Below are positions 29,660-38,014 of a DNA stretch of 44,927 nucleotides, piece by piece. Position 1 is the stretch's first letter; every line of letters begins with the position of its first letter. Below the pieces are notes generated by a model, which was given only the letters and a program-made list of their open reading frames with translations, was not told where the DNA came from and searched no databases. A program made the position numbers and the translations under genes. This DNA comes from CAYXSX01 sp964467925 (GTDB taxonomy: Bacteria; Pseudomonadota; Alphaproteobacteria; Micavibrionales; Micavibrionaceae): assembly GCA_964467925.1 (NCBI GenBank), contig CAYXSX010000012.1:1-44927 (forward strand), in the 5' to 3' direction.

Positions 29660-30457
29660 ATGGATCGCTATCTCGACGAGCTTGAAGCAAAAACGATTTA
29701 TATCATACGCGAAGCATATAACCGCGTTGACCCGCTGGGCATGCTCTGGTCGATCGGCAAAGATTCAACGGCGCTGCTTTGGATGGTGCGTAAAGCCTTT
29801 TTCGGACGCGTGCCGTTTCCGGTTATCCTGCTCGATACGCAACAAGAGCTGGACGAGGTTTATGCGTTTCGCGACCGTCTGATAGAGGAATGGAATCTTG
29901 ATTGCATCAATCATATGTGCCCGCCGGAGGAAGAGATGGATCAGACGCTTCCCCCCGCCACGCGTTCGGCGATGCGCAAGACGGAAGGGCTGAAGACCCT
30001 TTTAAGCAAGCATGATTTCAAGGGCATTATCGCCGGAATTCGCCGTGACGAGCAGGGTTTGCGCGCCAAAGAACGCGTGTTTTCCCCGCGCTCCGACGAC
30101 GGTTCATGGGATTTCAAAGATCAGCCGCCGGAGTTTTGGGATCAGTATAAAACCGAATTTCCCCAAGGATGCCATTTGCGCATTCACCCCATTTTGCACT
30201 GGACGGAGGCCGATATCTGGCGTTACCACAAGCGCGAGAATATTCCGTTCTGCGATCTTTATCTGGCGCGCGGCGGCATGCGTTACCGCTCGCTGGGGGA
30301 AAAGAACATCACCTTCCCGGTCAAGAGCGATGCTGCCAGCATTGATGAAATTATCACGGAACTGGAGACCACCAACACGTCCGAACGCGCGGGCCGCTCG
30401 ATGGACAAGGAAACGGAAGACAGTTTTGAGAAGCTGCGAGCTAGAGGATACATGTGA
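29660..30457 (+). CDS. cysD: sulfate adenylyltransferase subunit 2
   Basis: CysD is the ATP-pyrophosphatase subunit that makes adenosine phosphosulfate with CysN. The 265-residue product has the PP-loop SIGKDSTALLWM (residues 31-42), the FPVILLDTQQELDEVYAFRD segment, GIRRDEQGLRAKERVFSPR and the C-terminal ARGGMRYRSLGEKNITFPV. Slightly shorter than E. coli CysD (302), as in the NodP/CysD group. It starts 4 nt after ugd and its stop overlaps the cysNC start by one base (TGATG). Confidence 0.96.
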   Translation: MDRYLDELEAKTIYIIREAYNRVDPLGMLWSIGKDSTALLWMVRKAFFGRVPFPVILLDTQQELDEVYAFRDRLIEEWNLDCINHMCPPEEEMDQTLPPATRSAMRKTEGLKTLLSKHDFKGIIAGIRRDEQGLRAKERVFSPRSDDGSWDFKDQPPEFWDQYKTEFPQGCHLRIHPILHWTEADIWRYHKRENIPFCDLYLARGGMRYRSLGEKNITFPVKSDAASIDEIITELETTNTSERAGRSMDKETEDSFEKLRARGYM

Positions 30458-32382
30458 TGGCGGGGCAAAAATCCAAAGCCACCGAACAACTCCGTGTCGT
30501 TATCGTCGGGCATGTCGATCACGGGAAATCGACGCTGATCGGGCGGTTGCTGTATGACACGAACTCCCTGCCCGAGGGAAAGCACGAGGAGCTTCAGGCG
30601 ATCTGCAAACGCCGGGGCACGGACGCGCTGGAATGGTCGTTCGTTCTCGATGCCTTTCAGGCCGAGCGCGATCAGGCCATTACGATTGATACCACGCAGA
30701 TTTGGTTTTCCACGGCGCAGCGCGATTACGTGATTATCGATGCGCCGGGCCACCGCGAATTTCTCAAGAACATGGTTTCGGGCGCCGCCGCCGCCGATGC
30801 CGCCATTCTGGTGGTGGACGCCATGGAGGGCGTGCGGGAACAGACGAAGCGCCATGCCTATATGCTCTCTCTGCTGGGGCTGCGCCAGATCGGGGTGGTG
30901 ATCAACAAGATGGATATGGCGGGCCATAATCCGGAAGTTTTCGAAAAGGTTTCGAAGGAAGTGAACGCGTATTTGCATTCCATCGGGCAGGAGGCGTTTC
31001 ACATCGTGCCGATATCTGCGCGCCATGGCGATATGATTGCGGGTCGGGGCGGGAATATGGGCTGGTATAATGGCAAGACCTTGAGCGAGGTTTTCGATTC
31101 TTTTGAAGTTTCTCCCGCGCCCGTATCGTGCCCGCTGCGTTTTCCGGTGCAGGACGTTTACCGCCACGGTGAGCGGCGTATTATCGTGGGCCGCGTGGAA
31201 ACGGGAATTCTTAGAAAGGGCGATAGGCTGCTTTTCTCCCCCACCAATGAGGAGGCCACTGTAACCTCGCTGGAGGTCTGGCCGGCTGATGATAATAAAG
31301 TGCAGGCCGGGGCGGGCGAGGTGATCGGCATCACGCTCGATCAGCCCATATTCGTGGAGCGCGGGCATATCGCCTCCCACACGCAAAACCCGCCGATGCT
31401 ATCTAACGTCTTTCGGGCGAATATTTTCTGGCTTGGCGAAAACCCTCTGAAGGTCGGAAATTCATACAAGGTGCGTTACGGCACTCATGAGGCGAGCGTC
31501 AGCGTGCAGAGCATCAACCGCGTGATTGATACGAACGATCTGGCGCAAAATGACGGGGCGGGGGAAGTGGCGCGCAACGCGGTGGCCGAAGTGACCTTGC
31601 GCGCGCGCGATTTGCTGCCCGTCGACCCCTATACCGATAATGCGCGGCTGGGCCGGATTGTTCTGTATGAGGGGTACGATATTGCCGGGGGCGGAACGCT
31701 GAACATGGAGGGCTATCCCGACCAGCGCCGCGCGGCAACGCCCAAGGGCAAGAATATCACCAAAGTCGATCACTTGATGAGCGGTGAATTGCGGGCGCGC
31801 AACAACGGCCATTACGGCGGTGTGTTCTGGTTCACCGGCCTGTCGGGCGCGGGGAAATCCACGCTGGCGATGGCGGTGGAAAAGGCGCTGTTTGAAAAGG
31901 GCTATCACACTTATGTGCTGGATGGCGATAACGTGCGCCACGGCCTGAACGCCGATCTGGGGTTTTCGCCTGAAGACCGGGCGGAAAATATCCGCCGCGT
32001 GGGCGAAGTTGCAGCGCTGATGGCCGATGCAGGGCTGATCGTCATTACGGCCTTTATCTCGCCGTATAAGGCCGACCGCGACCGCGCGCGTGTGGCTGCA
32101 CCTTCGCATTTCCATGAGATATACGTACAGGCCGATCTGGCGACCTGCGAGGGGCGTGATCCCAAGGGGCTGTATAAAAAGGCGCGTGCCGGGGAAATCC
32201 GGGAATTTACCGGCATCGATTCTCCGTATGAAACGCCGACAAATCCTGAAATTACGCTCAACACCCAAAGCAACGATGTGGAAACCTGCGTCGAGCAGGT
32301 ATTAAAGTATATTAAGAACCAAGTGGCTTTATCGCGGACCGCGGACGATCAGATGAAGAAGGAAAAATCCATTGCCCTCTGA
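30457..32382 (+). CDS. cysNC: bifunctional sulfate adenylyltransferase subunit 1 / APS kinase
   Basis: A CysN-CysC fusion that activates sulfate to APS and phosphorylates it to PAPS. The ATG at 30457, eight bases after AGAGGA, gives 641 residues; a GTG three bases earlier is less well placed. The GTPase part has G1 GHVDHGKSTLIG (residues 18-29), DAPGHREF and NKMD, then beta-barrel domains to about residue 440. The APS kinase part follows with WFTGLSGAGKSTLAMAVEKA, DGDNVRHGLNADLGFSPEDR and the GIDSPYETP segment. Similar NodQ-type fusions supply PAPS for sulfated polysaccharides or Nod factors. Confidence 0.96.
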   Translation: MAGQKSKATEQLRVVIVGHVDHGKSTLIGRLLYDTNSLPEGKHEELQAICKRRGTDALEWSFVLDAFQAERDQAITIDTTQIWFSTAQRDYVIIDAPGHREFLKNMVSGAAAADAAILVVDAMEGVREQTKRHAYMLSLLGLRQIGVVINKMDMAGHNPEVFEKVSKEVNAYLHSIGQEAFHIVPISARHGDMIAGRGGNMGWYNGKTLSEVFDSFEVSPAPVSCPLRFPVQDVYRHGERRIIVGRVETGILRKGDRLLFSPTNEEATVTSLEVWPADDNKVQAGAGEVIGITLDQPIFVERGHIASHTQNPPMLSNVFRANIFWLGENPLKVGNSYKVRYGTHEASVSVQSINRVIDTNDLAQNDGAGEVARNAVAEVTLRARDLLPVDPYTDNARLGRIVLYEGYDIAGGGTLNMEGYPDQRRAATPKGKNITKVDHLMSGELRARNNGHYGGVFWFTGLSGAGKSTLAMAVEKALFEKGYHTYVLDGDNVRHGLNADLGFSPEDRAENIRRVGEVAALMADAGLIVITAFISPYKADRDRARVAAPSHFHEIYVQADLATCEGRDPKGLYKKARAGEIREFTGIDSPYETPTNPEITLNTQSNDVETCVEQVLKYIKNQVALSRTADDQMKKEKSIAL

Positions 32383-33208
32383 AGAAAAGCTTCTCCAGAA
32401 CCTTGGCGCATTGTGCAACATGGTACGCCGCACCGCGCTGGAGGCGGGCGAGATTATCATGAAATATCATGATAATCTTGAGGTCGGCCATGTCGATAAA
32501 AAAGCCGACAATTCCCCCGTGACCCTTGCCGACAGGGAAGCGGAAAAATTTATCGAGACAGCGCTGCAAAACTTCCTGCCCGGCGTTCTCATGATCGGGG
32601 AGGAAGATGTGGCCGCAGGCGCGCCGCCCGATATTTCCAAATCAGAGCATTTCTGGCTGGTCGATCCGCTGGACGGCACGACGGAATTTATCCGCGGCGG
32701 CATGGATTTTACCGTGAATATCGCGCTGGTGCGCGGCAATAAATCTGTACTTGGCGTGGTCTATGCCCCCGCGAAGGGTGAGCTTTATGCGGGCTGCGAA
32801 GGAAGACCTGCTCTGCGCTGGCTTGAGGATACCGACAGCGAAAAGGAAATTTCCGTGCGCCGACCGCCCGCTGAGGGGCTTACGGTGGTCGCCAGCCGTT
32901 CGCACGGCAGTCAAAACAAGCTGGAGGAATATTTACAAGGCTTTAAGGTCGCGAAGGTGATTAAGCGCGGTAGTTCGCTCAAGATTTGCGAAATCGCCGC
33001 CGGAAAGGCCGATCTGTATCCGCGTCTCGGTCCGACTTGCGAATGGGATACGGCGGCGGGTCATGCCGTGCTCAGTGCTGCGGGCGGCGTTCTGACGGAT
33101 ATGAAAGGGGCCGAGCTTACCTATGGGCGCGGCGATCCGAAATTTCTTAATCCCGATTTTGTCGCCGCTTCCGTCAACTGGCTGGCGGAAGACGAAGAGC
33201 AGGCTTAA
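32372..33208 (+). CDS. cysQ: 3'(2'),5'-bisphosphate nucleotidase CysQ
   Basis: CysQ hydrolyses PAP, the product left after sulfotransfer from PAPS, to AMP. It is an inositol monophosphatase-fold enzyme: metal ligands are in GEEDVAAG, DPLDGTTEFI and CEWDTAAGHAVL. The start is TTG 32372, nine bases after AAGGA and overlapping cysNC by 11 nt; it adds a helical N-terminus that the family expects, so it is preferred to the ATG at 32420. 278 residues. The stop shares TTAA with the convergent repressor gene. Confidence 0.93.
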   Translation: MPSEEKLLQNLGALCNMVRRTALEAGEIIMKYHDNLEVGHVDKKADNSPVTLADREAEKFIETALQNFLPGVLMIGEEDVAAGAPPDISKSEHFWLVDPLDGTTEFIRGGMDFTVNIALVRGNKSVLGVVYAPAKGELYAGCEGRPALRWLEDTDSEKEISVRRPPAEGLTVVASRSHGSQNKLEEYLQGFKVAKVIKRGSSLKICEIAAGKADLYPRLGPTCEWDTAAGHAVLSAAGGVLTDMKGAELTYGRGDPKFLNPDFVAASVNWLAEDEEQA

Positions 33209-33837
33209 AGCCACTGCATCTTGGCGATCACGCGTCCGATAATTTCGAAATCATCGGCCTCGAGAATCTGGGGCTCGAATCTTTTGTCGGCGGCGGAAAT
33301 TTTTGTTTGCGGCGGGTCGGATTTCGGAATGAATTCGCAATGCCGCACCATATAACCAAACCCGTCCGAAATCACGAACGCGCCGGGCGGGGAGGGGGTA
33401 AGATCGGTCAGATCGAGCATCACATATTCCCCGCGTTTGAAATGCGGCTCCATGAAATTCTCGGTGACCTGAAAGACTTTTATTTTATCCGGCGGGGCTT
33501 TTGTGCGCTGGGCCAGAAGATTGGCGGGCATGACCCAGTCCGAATCTTTGCCGCCACCACTTCCATCTTGAAGGCCGCTTTCATTTTCCAGCGTTTCGAG
33601 CGTGTAATGATCTTCGCCGCCCTTATGATTGCCGTTTGCGGCTTTGGTTCCGTCTAGTGCTAGGCCAAAAAAGGCGCGCATGATTTCGTATTCGCGTGCT
33701 TTTACCTGGCGCGTTCCCTTGATGATTTTGCTCACTGCCGGCGGCTCAAGTCCCAAGGCTTTGGCAAGATCTGCCTTGGTTTTTTCGGGGTGTGCGGAGA
33801 ACTGTGCTTTAAGCCATTGAGAATCCATGAAAGCCAT
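33205..33837 (-). CDS. S24-fold (CI/LexA-like) repressor with degenerate catalytic site
   Basis: From ATG 33837 the product has 210 residues: an N-terminal helix-turn-helix (KADLAKALGLEPPAVSKIIK, residues 21-40), a Gly/Asn/Asp-rich linker (about 62-100) and an S24 peptidase-like domain. In the usual GDSM motif the serine is replaced: the chain reads VTENFMEPHFKRGEYVML, with Phe128. The lysine of the VKR motif is replaced by Arg165 (GYMVRHCEF). Self-cleavage is therefore unlikely. Another start, ATG 33828, lies seven bases after CATAAT and could be leaderless. Upstream in-frame codons run across the operator dyads and are not coding. It is divergent from the XRE gene. Confidence 0.85.
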   Translation of the reverse strand: MAFMDSQWLKAQFSAHPEKTKADLAKALGLEPPAVSKIIKGTRQVKAREYEIMRAFFGLALDGTKAANGNHKGGEDHYTLETLENESGLQDGSGGGKDSDWVMPANLLAQRTKAPPDKIKVFQVTENFMEPHFKRGEYVMLDLTDLTPSPPGAFVISDGFGYMVRHCEFIPKSDPPQTKISAADKRFEPQILEADDFEIIGRVIAKMQWL

Positions 33838-33860
33838 TATGTCACGGTTGTCCCGTATAC

Positions 33861-33910
33861 AAAATTTCCATTTTGGAAATTTTACTTGATTTATTTCTTT
33901 TTTAGAAATA
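33861..33910. promoter_or_regulatory. paired operator dyads between divergent regulators
   Basis: Dyad 1 is AAAATTTCC-N5-GGAAATTTT (33861-33869 with 33875-33883). Dyad 2 is TATTTCT-N5-AGAAATA (33892-33898 with 33904-33910). Both share TTTCY-N5-RGAAA with the same spacer length; their centres are about 29 bp apart. They probably bind one of the two flanking regulators. Confidence 0.7.
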
Positions 33911-33914
33911 TACA
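33886..33914 (+). promoter_or_regulatory. promoter of XRE regulator gene
   Basis: TTGATT (33886-33891) and TATACA (33909-33914) are 17 nt apart, and operator dyad 2 fills the spacer, so a bound repressor would block RNA polymerase. Confidence 0.65.
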
Positions 33915-33950
33915 ACTATAAGTAGTTAATTCAAAAGGGGAGAGAGAGGA

Positions 33951-34343
33951 ATGCCTTCAGCGAATGACGGAAAAGAAAATAAAACGCGTTTTGTGACCGT
34001 CGATACAGAAACGATCGGGCGGAACCTTAAAAACCTCCGCCTTACAAACGGTGTATCGCAGCAGGATATTGCCGCCTTTTTAGGTATTACTTTCCAGCAG
34101 GTGCAGAAATACGAATCGGGCAGGAACCGCCTTTCGGCGGAGCGGCTTTACCTGCTCCAGCAATATTTCGGAGTTTCTTTCGACCGCTTTTTCGAGGGCT
34201 TCGATTCAAAGGAGCGGCAGGGGCCGGATATGGTTTCGTCCGATGATTCAGTGGCGGCGGATGTTTACCGCTTGCTGATTCGTATGGAGGACAAGGCGCT
34301 TAAAAACAAGATCAGGAAAATCGTTTATATCCTGAACCATTAG
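33951..34343 (+). CDS. XRE-family helix-turn-helix regulator
   Basis: The 130-residue product has an HTH_3 domain at about residues 20-75: GRNLKNLRLTNGVSQQDIAA, FLGITFQQVQKYESGRNRLS, then LYLLQQYFGVSFDRFFEGF. This form is frequent in alphaproteobacteria. The last 45 residues form an acidic linker and a helical end (YRLLIRMEDKALKNKIRKIV). ATG 33951 follows GGGGAGAGAGAGGA. It is divergent from the S24-fold repressor with two operator dyads between them, and its stop shares TTAG with the importer permease gene. Confidence 0.88.
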   Translation: MPSANDGKENKTRFVTVDTETIGRNLKNLRLTNGVSQQDIAAFLGITFQQVQKYESGRNRLSAERLYLLQQYFGVSFDRFFEGFDSKERQGPDMVSSDDSVAADVYRLLIRMEDKALKNKIRKIVYILNH

Positions 34344-35266
34344 GCCTTGCGCAAGGCGCCGTAGAGCGGGGCGAACAGCATGGCGAGTATTTGAAAAAAT
34401 CCGGCGACCACCGTGATCATGGCGGCTGCCGACCATGCATTGTCAAACCCGAGTGCGTGAGGCAGCAAGCTGGCCAGAGCATAACCGCAAAGTGCGCTTA
34501 ATACGGCGAATCCTGCGCTTAACAAAAGCTGGCTGCGCATATCATCGCAAAGCATACGTGCCGTGGCGGCGGGGCAGATAAGCAGGGCGATAACAAGGAT
34601 CGAACCCACAGCCTCGAATGCGGCAACGGCGGCGATCGCCACTAGGGCCATAAACCCGGTATTCATGAGATCGGCAGGCAGGCCGGAACTGCGTGCCATC
34701 AACGGGTCGAAAGAGAGCAGGGTGAGTTCCTTAAAAAACAGCGTGATGATAGTGATTAAAACCGCATTGAAACCGAGCAGCACGGCAATCTGTCGCGGCA
34801 GGGCGGCCCAGTTTTCGGGAGTAAGCAAATCGCGCGCCTGTGAAATTTCCGGCCAGTAGACAAATTCCAACGCGCCGTAAAGCGCATGCTTTGCGTCCAG
34901 ATGCACGCCGCGCCCGACCTTTTGCTCCAGCAGCACAACGCCAAGCGCAAAGAGGGTCGTAAAGACAATACCCATCGCAAGGCCGGGCTCCAGCCGTGCG
35001 TATTTCTTTAGCGCGCCGATCATGCCCACGGCCAGTAAACACGCGCCGAACGCCCCGGCCATCATGGGAAATGCTGCGACGCTGCCCGCTATGATAAATC
35101 CGGCGGCAAGGCCTGGCAGCACGGCATGGCTTAACGCATCACCCATCAATGCCTGACGGCGCAGGACGAGATAGCTGCCCAGCAGGGCGCAGGATAGGGC
35201 GGCCAAAACGGAAACCAGCAGGGGGGCAAAATCGATCTGCCAGAAGGTGGCGGTAAAATCGCTCAT
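34340..35266 (-). CDS. metal ABC transporter permease (second)
   Basis: A family 3 (ZnuB/MntB/TroD-type) integral membrane permease of 308 residues with eight or nine hydrophobic segments. Typical marks are YLVLRRQALMGDALSHAVLP and GLAAGF near the N-terminus and EAVGSILVIALLICPAATAR in the C-terminal half. It overlaps the upstream permease gene by 4 nt. With the other genes it forms a Sit/Tro-type importer with two different permeases. The order on the minus strand is binding protein, ATPase, permease, permease. Confidence 0.93.
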   Translation of the reverse strand: MSDFTATFWQIDFAPLLVSVLAALSCALLGSYLVLRRQALMGDALSHAVLPGLAAGFIIAGSVAAFPMMAGAFGACLLAVGMIGALKKYARLEPGLAMGIVFTTLFALGVVLLEQKVGRGVHLDAKHALYGALEFVYWPEISQARDLLTPENWAALPRQIAVLLGFNAVLITIITLFFKELTLLSFDPLMARSSGLPADLMNTGFMALVAIAAVAAFEAVGSILVIALLICPAATARMLCDDMRSQLLLSAGFAVLSALCGYALASLLPHALGFDNAWSAAAMITVVAGFFQILAMLFAPLYGALRKA

Positions 35267-36171
35267 GGCGCGCTTCCCTTTCCCGTCATTTGCGCGACCA
35301 CGCCGCAGGCGGGGGCGAAGAAAATGCTGAACGCCAGAAGGATGGCGGCGGCAAGGACGATCAAGCCGCCCGCCGGAAGTTGCGGCGCCAGCGCGGAAAG
35401 AGCCGCGCCGATCAGCCCGCTGGACGCGCCGAATAATCCGCAGAGGGGAAGGAGCAGCGAAAGACGGTTGCTCCAGAGCCTAGCCGCGGCGGGCGGAATC
35501 ATCAGCATGGCGATAATAAGAATCGCGCCTACGGTTTTAAGGCCGAGACAGACCATGACGATCATCAGCGCACTCATCAGCGTATCAATCAGGAAGACGT
35601 TATACCCCTGTGCCTTGCAAAAATTTTCATCGAAACAAAGCGCGGTAAATTCCTTGGCCGACAGATACGTAACGGCGATCACGACCGCAGATGCGGCGGC
35701 GATAAAGTACAACTCGTCCTTTTGCAGCGCCGCCGTCTGGCCCAAAAGAAAACTGTCCAGCCCCGCCTTGCCGCTGACGGGAAGGTTCTGGATATGACTG
35801 AGCAGCACAAGGCCGAGCGCAAAAAAAACGCTGAGCACCGTGCCTATGGCGGTATCTTCGGCCAGCCTTGTAAAACCGCTGATAAGCTGCACGCTTACCA
35901 TCCCGGCAAAGGCGCTGATAAAGGCCATGAGGGTGAGCATGGGAAGGTTTTTGAAATTATCTACGCCCAGCCCAAGCGCGATTAAAAACCCCAGCGCAAT
36001 ACCCGGCAGCGTGGCGTGCGAAACGGCATCCGACATCATGGAACGCCCGCGCAGCATCATGTAAAACCCGATCACCGCGCAACCAAGACCGAGGATCGCC
36101 GTCCCCGCCAGCACAATCGCGCTGTTATATCCGGCCTGAAAGGTGAGTATGTCGAAAAGCTGGCTTCCCAT
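35263..36171 (-). CDS. metal ABC transporter permease (first)
   Basis: The 302-residue permease has the same family 3 fold: GFYMMLRGRSMMSDAVSHAT, LPGIALGFLI and later KTVGAILIIAMLMIPPAAAR. Several hydrophobic segments span the chain. It starts 4 nt after the ATPase gene stop and ends in a 4-nt overlap with the second permease. Together the pair would form a heterodimeric channel of a manganese or zinc importer (SitC/SitD-like). Confidence 0.93.
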   Translation of the reverse strand: MGSQLFDILTFQAGYNSAIVLAGTAILGLGCAVIGFYMMLRGRSMMSDAVSHATLPGIALGFLIALGLGVDNFKNLPMLTLMAFISAFAGMVSVQLISGFTRLAEDTAIGTVLSVFFALGLVLLSHIQNLPVSGKAGLDSFLLGQTAALQKDELYFIAAASAVVIAVTYLSAKEFTALCFDENFCKAQGYNVFLIDTLMSALMIVMVCLGLKTVGAILIIAMLMIPPAAARLWSNRLSLLLPLCGLFGASSGLIGAALSALAPQLPAGGLIVLAAAILLAFSIFFAPACGVVAQMTGKGSAP

Positions 36172-36175
36172 GATT

Positions 36176-36913
36176 TTAGCTCAACATCAAACGCCCGCCA
36201 TAGGCGCGCTCCAGCGCTTTGTCCTTAATGACATCTTTTGCAGGGCCGTGGGCAAATAACGTGCGGTTGATCAGCACAGCCTCGTCAAAATAATCGGCCA
36301 CGCTTTGTAAATTGTGATGCACGCAGATAATTGTTTTCCCCTCGGCGTGCAGGCGGCGCAATATGCCGAGGATCGCTTCCTCGCTACGGGCGTCGATCCC
36401 GGCGAAGGGTTCGTCCATGATGTAGAGATCGGCGTTTTGCGCCAGCGCGCGGGCCAGAAATACGCGCTGCTGCTGCCCGCCGGAAAGCTGGCCGATCTGG
36501 CGGTCTGTGAATTCTTCAAGGCCTACCTGCGTAAGCGCATCAGCAGCAATTTTCTTATGCGCTTTGGTCACGCGCCGCCCCCAACCGATCTGGCGGTATA
36601 ATCCCATCGCGGCGACGTCGAGTGCGGTGACGGGAAAATCCCAGTCTACGCCCGCGCGTTGCGGCATATAGGCGATACGCCCGCGGGATTTTTTGAGCGG
36701 CGCGTCCCAGAAATCCACCTCGCCGCCTTGCGGCTTCACGAGGTCGAGAACGCCTTTCAGCAGCGTACTTTTCCCCGCGCCGTTCGGCCCGATCACGGCG
36801 CATAACGCGCCGTTCGCAATACCCAGCGTAATATCCTCCAGTACCGTTTTACCGTTATAGGCAACGCTCAAATTTTTCACGCTTAAAGCGGGCGGTTTAG
36901 TTTGCGATGGCAT
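36176..36913 (-). CDS. metal ABC transporter ATP-binding protein
   Basis: The 245-residue ATPase has Walker A GPNGAGKSTLL (residues 39-49), the Q-loop region MPQRAGVDWDFPVTALDVAA, the signature LSGGQQQRVFLARALAQNAD and Walker B LYIMDEPFAGID, with the switch His in ICVHHNLQSV. The PVTA.DV..MG pattern after the Q-loop is typical of manganese/zinc importers (MntA/SitB/TroB). It overlaps the binding-protein gene by 17 nt. Confidence 0.94.
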   Translation of the reverse strand: MPSQTKPPALSVKNLSVAYNGKTVLEDITLGIANGALCAVIGPNGAGKSTLLKGVLDLVKPQGGEVDFWDAPLKKSRGRIAYMPQRAGVDWDFPVTALDVAAMGLYRQIGWGRRVTKAHKKIAADALTQVGLEEFTDRQIGQLSGGQQQRVFLARALAQNADLYIMDEPFAGIDARSEEAILGILRRLHAEGKTIICVHHNLQSVADYFDEAVLINRTLFAHGPAKDVIKDKALERAYGGRLMLS

Positions 36914-37880
36914 GGCTTAACTCTCCCTTCATGCCGCGCTCCGGCGCGTTGCCGCCAAGCGCATGGGCGATGACGGTGACGTTATGGTCGATCATACCGA
37001 TATAGGTGCCCTCATACGTGCCGGGCGCGCCCATGGCGTCGGAAAAAAGTTCGCCGCCGATTTTGACCGCATGGCCGCGCGCTGCGGCCCCCTCGATCAG
37101 CGCCCTGATATTGCGTTCGGATACCGAGCTTTCAACGAAAACGGCAGGAATTTTGCGCTCCACGATCAGGCTGACCAGTTCCTCGATATGATGCAGGCCC
37201 GCCTCGCTGTCGGTGGAAATGCCTTGAATGCCGAATACCTCCAGCCCATAGGCAGCGCCCATATAACCGAACGCATCATGCGCGGTGACAAGCGCGCGCT
37301 GCCCCGGCGGAATGGAGCCGATCGTTTTACGTGCATAATCATCCAGCGCTTTTAATTCGTTTTCAAACACTCCGGCATTGGCGCGATAGAGATCGGAATG
37401 GTTGGGGTAGCGCTCGCTTAAGGTTCGCTCCACAAGGCCAAGAGCGGCAATCCAGTTCGATACATCCATCCAGATATGCGGGTCGTGCGCGGCGCTCGCC
37501 GTTTGCAAAATATCGGATGGGGGCAGGGCCTGCGCCATTTCGATGACCGGTTTTTCCTCCGCGAGTTTTTCCAGCAATTCGATCATCTTCCCCTCAAGGT
37601 GCAGGCCGTTGGTCATGATGATATCGGCCTGTTGTAGCCTTACCCGGTCGGCGCGGGTCGGGCGGTAAAGATGCGGGTCTGTGCCCTCCCCCATCAGGGA
37701 TTCTACGCGCGCGGTATCGCCCGCCACGTGCCGGGCCAGATCGCCAATTTGCGCGGTGGTGGTCACGATATAGGGCAGGGCGTTTTCGCTGTTGGGTCCG
37801 CTTTGCGCGCGAGGCAGGAAAGCGAGCGCGGCAAGGGCGCTTAAGACGGCGATCACGGCGATGGCAATAAACAGGCGCAT
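36897..37880 (-). CDS. metal ABC transporter substrate-binding protein, TroA-like
   Basis: A cluster A-I periplasmic binding protein of 327 residues. The N-terminus is a signal sequence or anchor (residues 3-21, no lipobox Cys). Ligand positions read as His70 (GTDPHLYRPT), His135 (AAHDPHIWMD), His201 (VTAHDAFGY) and Asp298 (GMIDHN), the H-H-H-D set seen in TroA, which binds manganese and zinc; the manganese-specific PsaA type has Glu at the third site. The C-terminal EGTYIGMIDHN is family-typical. ATG 37880. It heads the operon divergent from mntR, with an MntR box between, which favours manganese. Confidence 0.93.
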   Translation of the reverse strand: MRLFIAIAVIAVLSALAALAFLPRAQSGPNSENALPYIVTTTAQIGDLARHVAGDTARVESLMGEGTDPHLYRPTRADRVRLQQADIIMTNGLHLEGKMIELLEKLAEEKPVIEMAQALPPSDILQTASAAHDPHIWMDVSNWIAALGLVERTLSERYPNHSDLYRANAGVFENELKALDDYARKTIGSIPPGQRALVTAHDAFGYMGAAYGLEVFGIQGISTDSEAGLHHIEELVSLIVERKIPAVFVESSVSERNIRALIEGAAARGHAVKIGGELFSDAMGAPGTYEGTYIGMIDHNVTVIAHALGGNAPERGMKGELSHAIAN

Positions 37881-37930
37881 GACGTTGATATAGTTCCTAT
37901 TGTTACACTTTAAAGGTAAAGCGTCATATA

Positions 37931-37963
37931 TATACTATAGTATAAAAGTTTAGCAAAGGCTAA
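37931..37963. promoter_or_regulatory. MntR box and palindrome in mntR/importer intergenic region
   Basis: TTAGC-AAAG-GCTAA (37950-37963) keeps the inner half-sites and the AAAG centre of the enterobacterial MntR box (CATAGCAAAGGCTATG). Next to it lies a perfect 14-nt palindrome, TATACTATAGTATA (37931-37944). On the minus strand the box overlaps TTTGCT, 17 nt from TATATA, a fair promoter for the importer, so bound MntR would block it when manganese is plentiful. Confidence 0.75.
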
Positions 37964-38014
37964 TATTTGACGCGCACGCGAAATTCTCATAAAATCAATG
38001 TGAAGGAAGCATCA

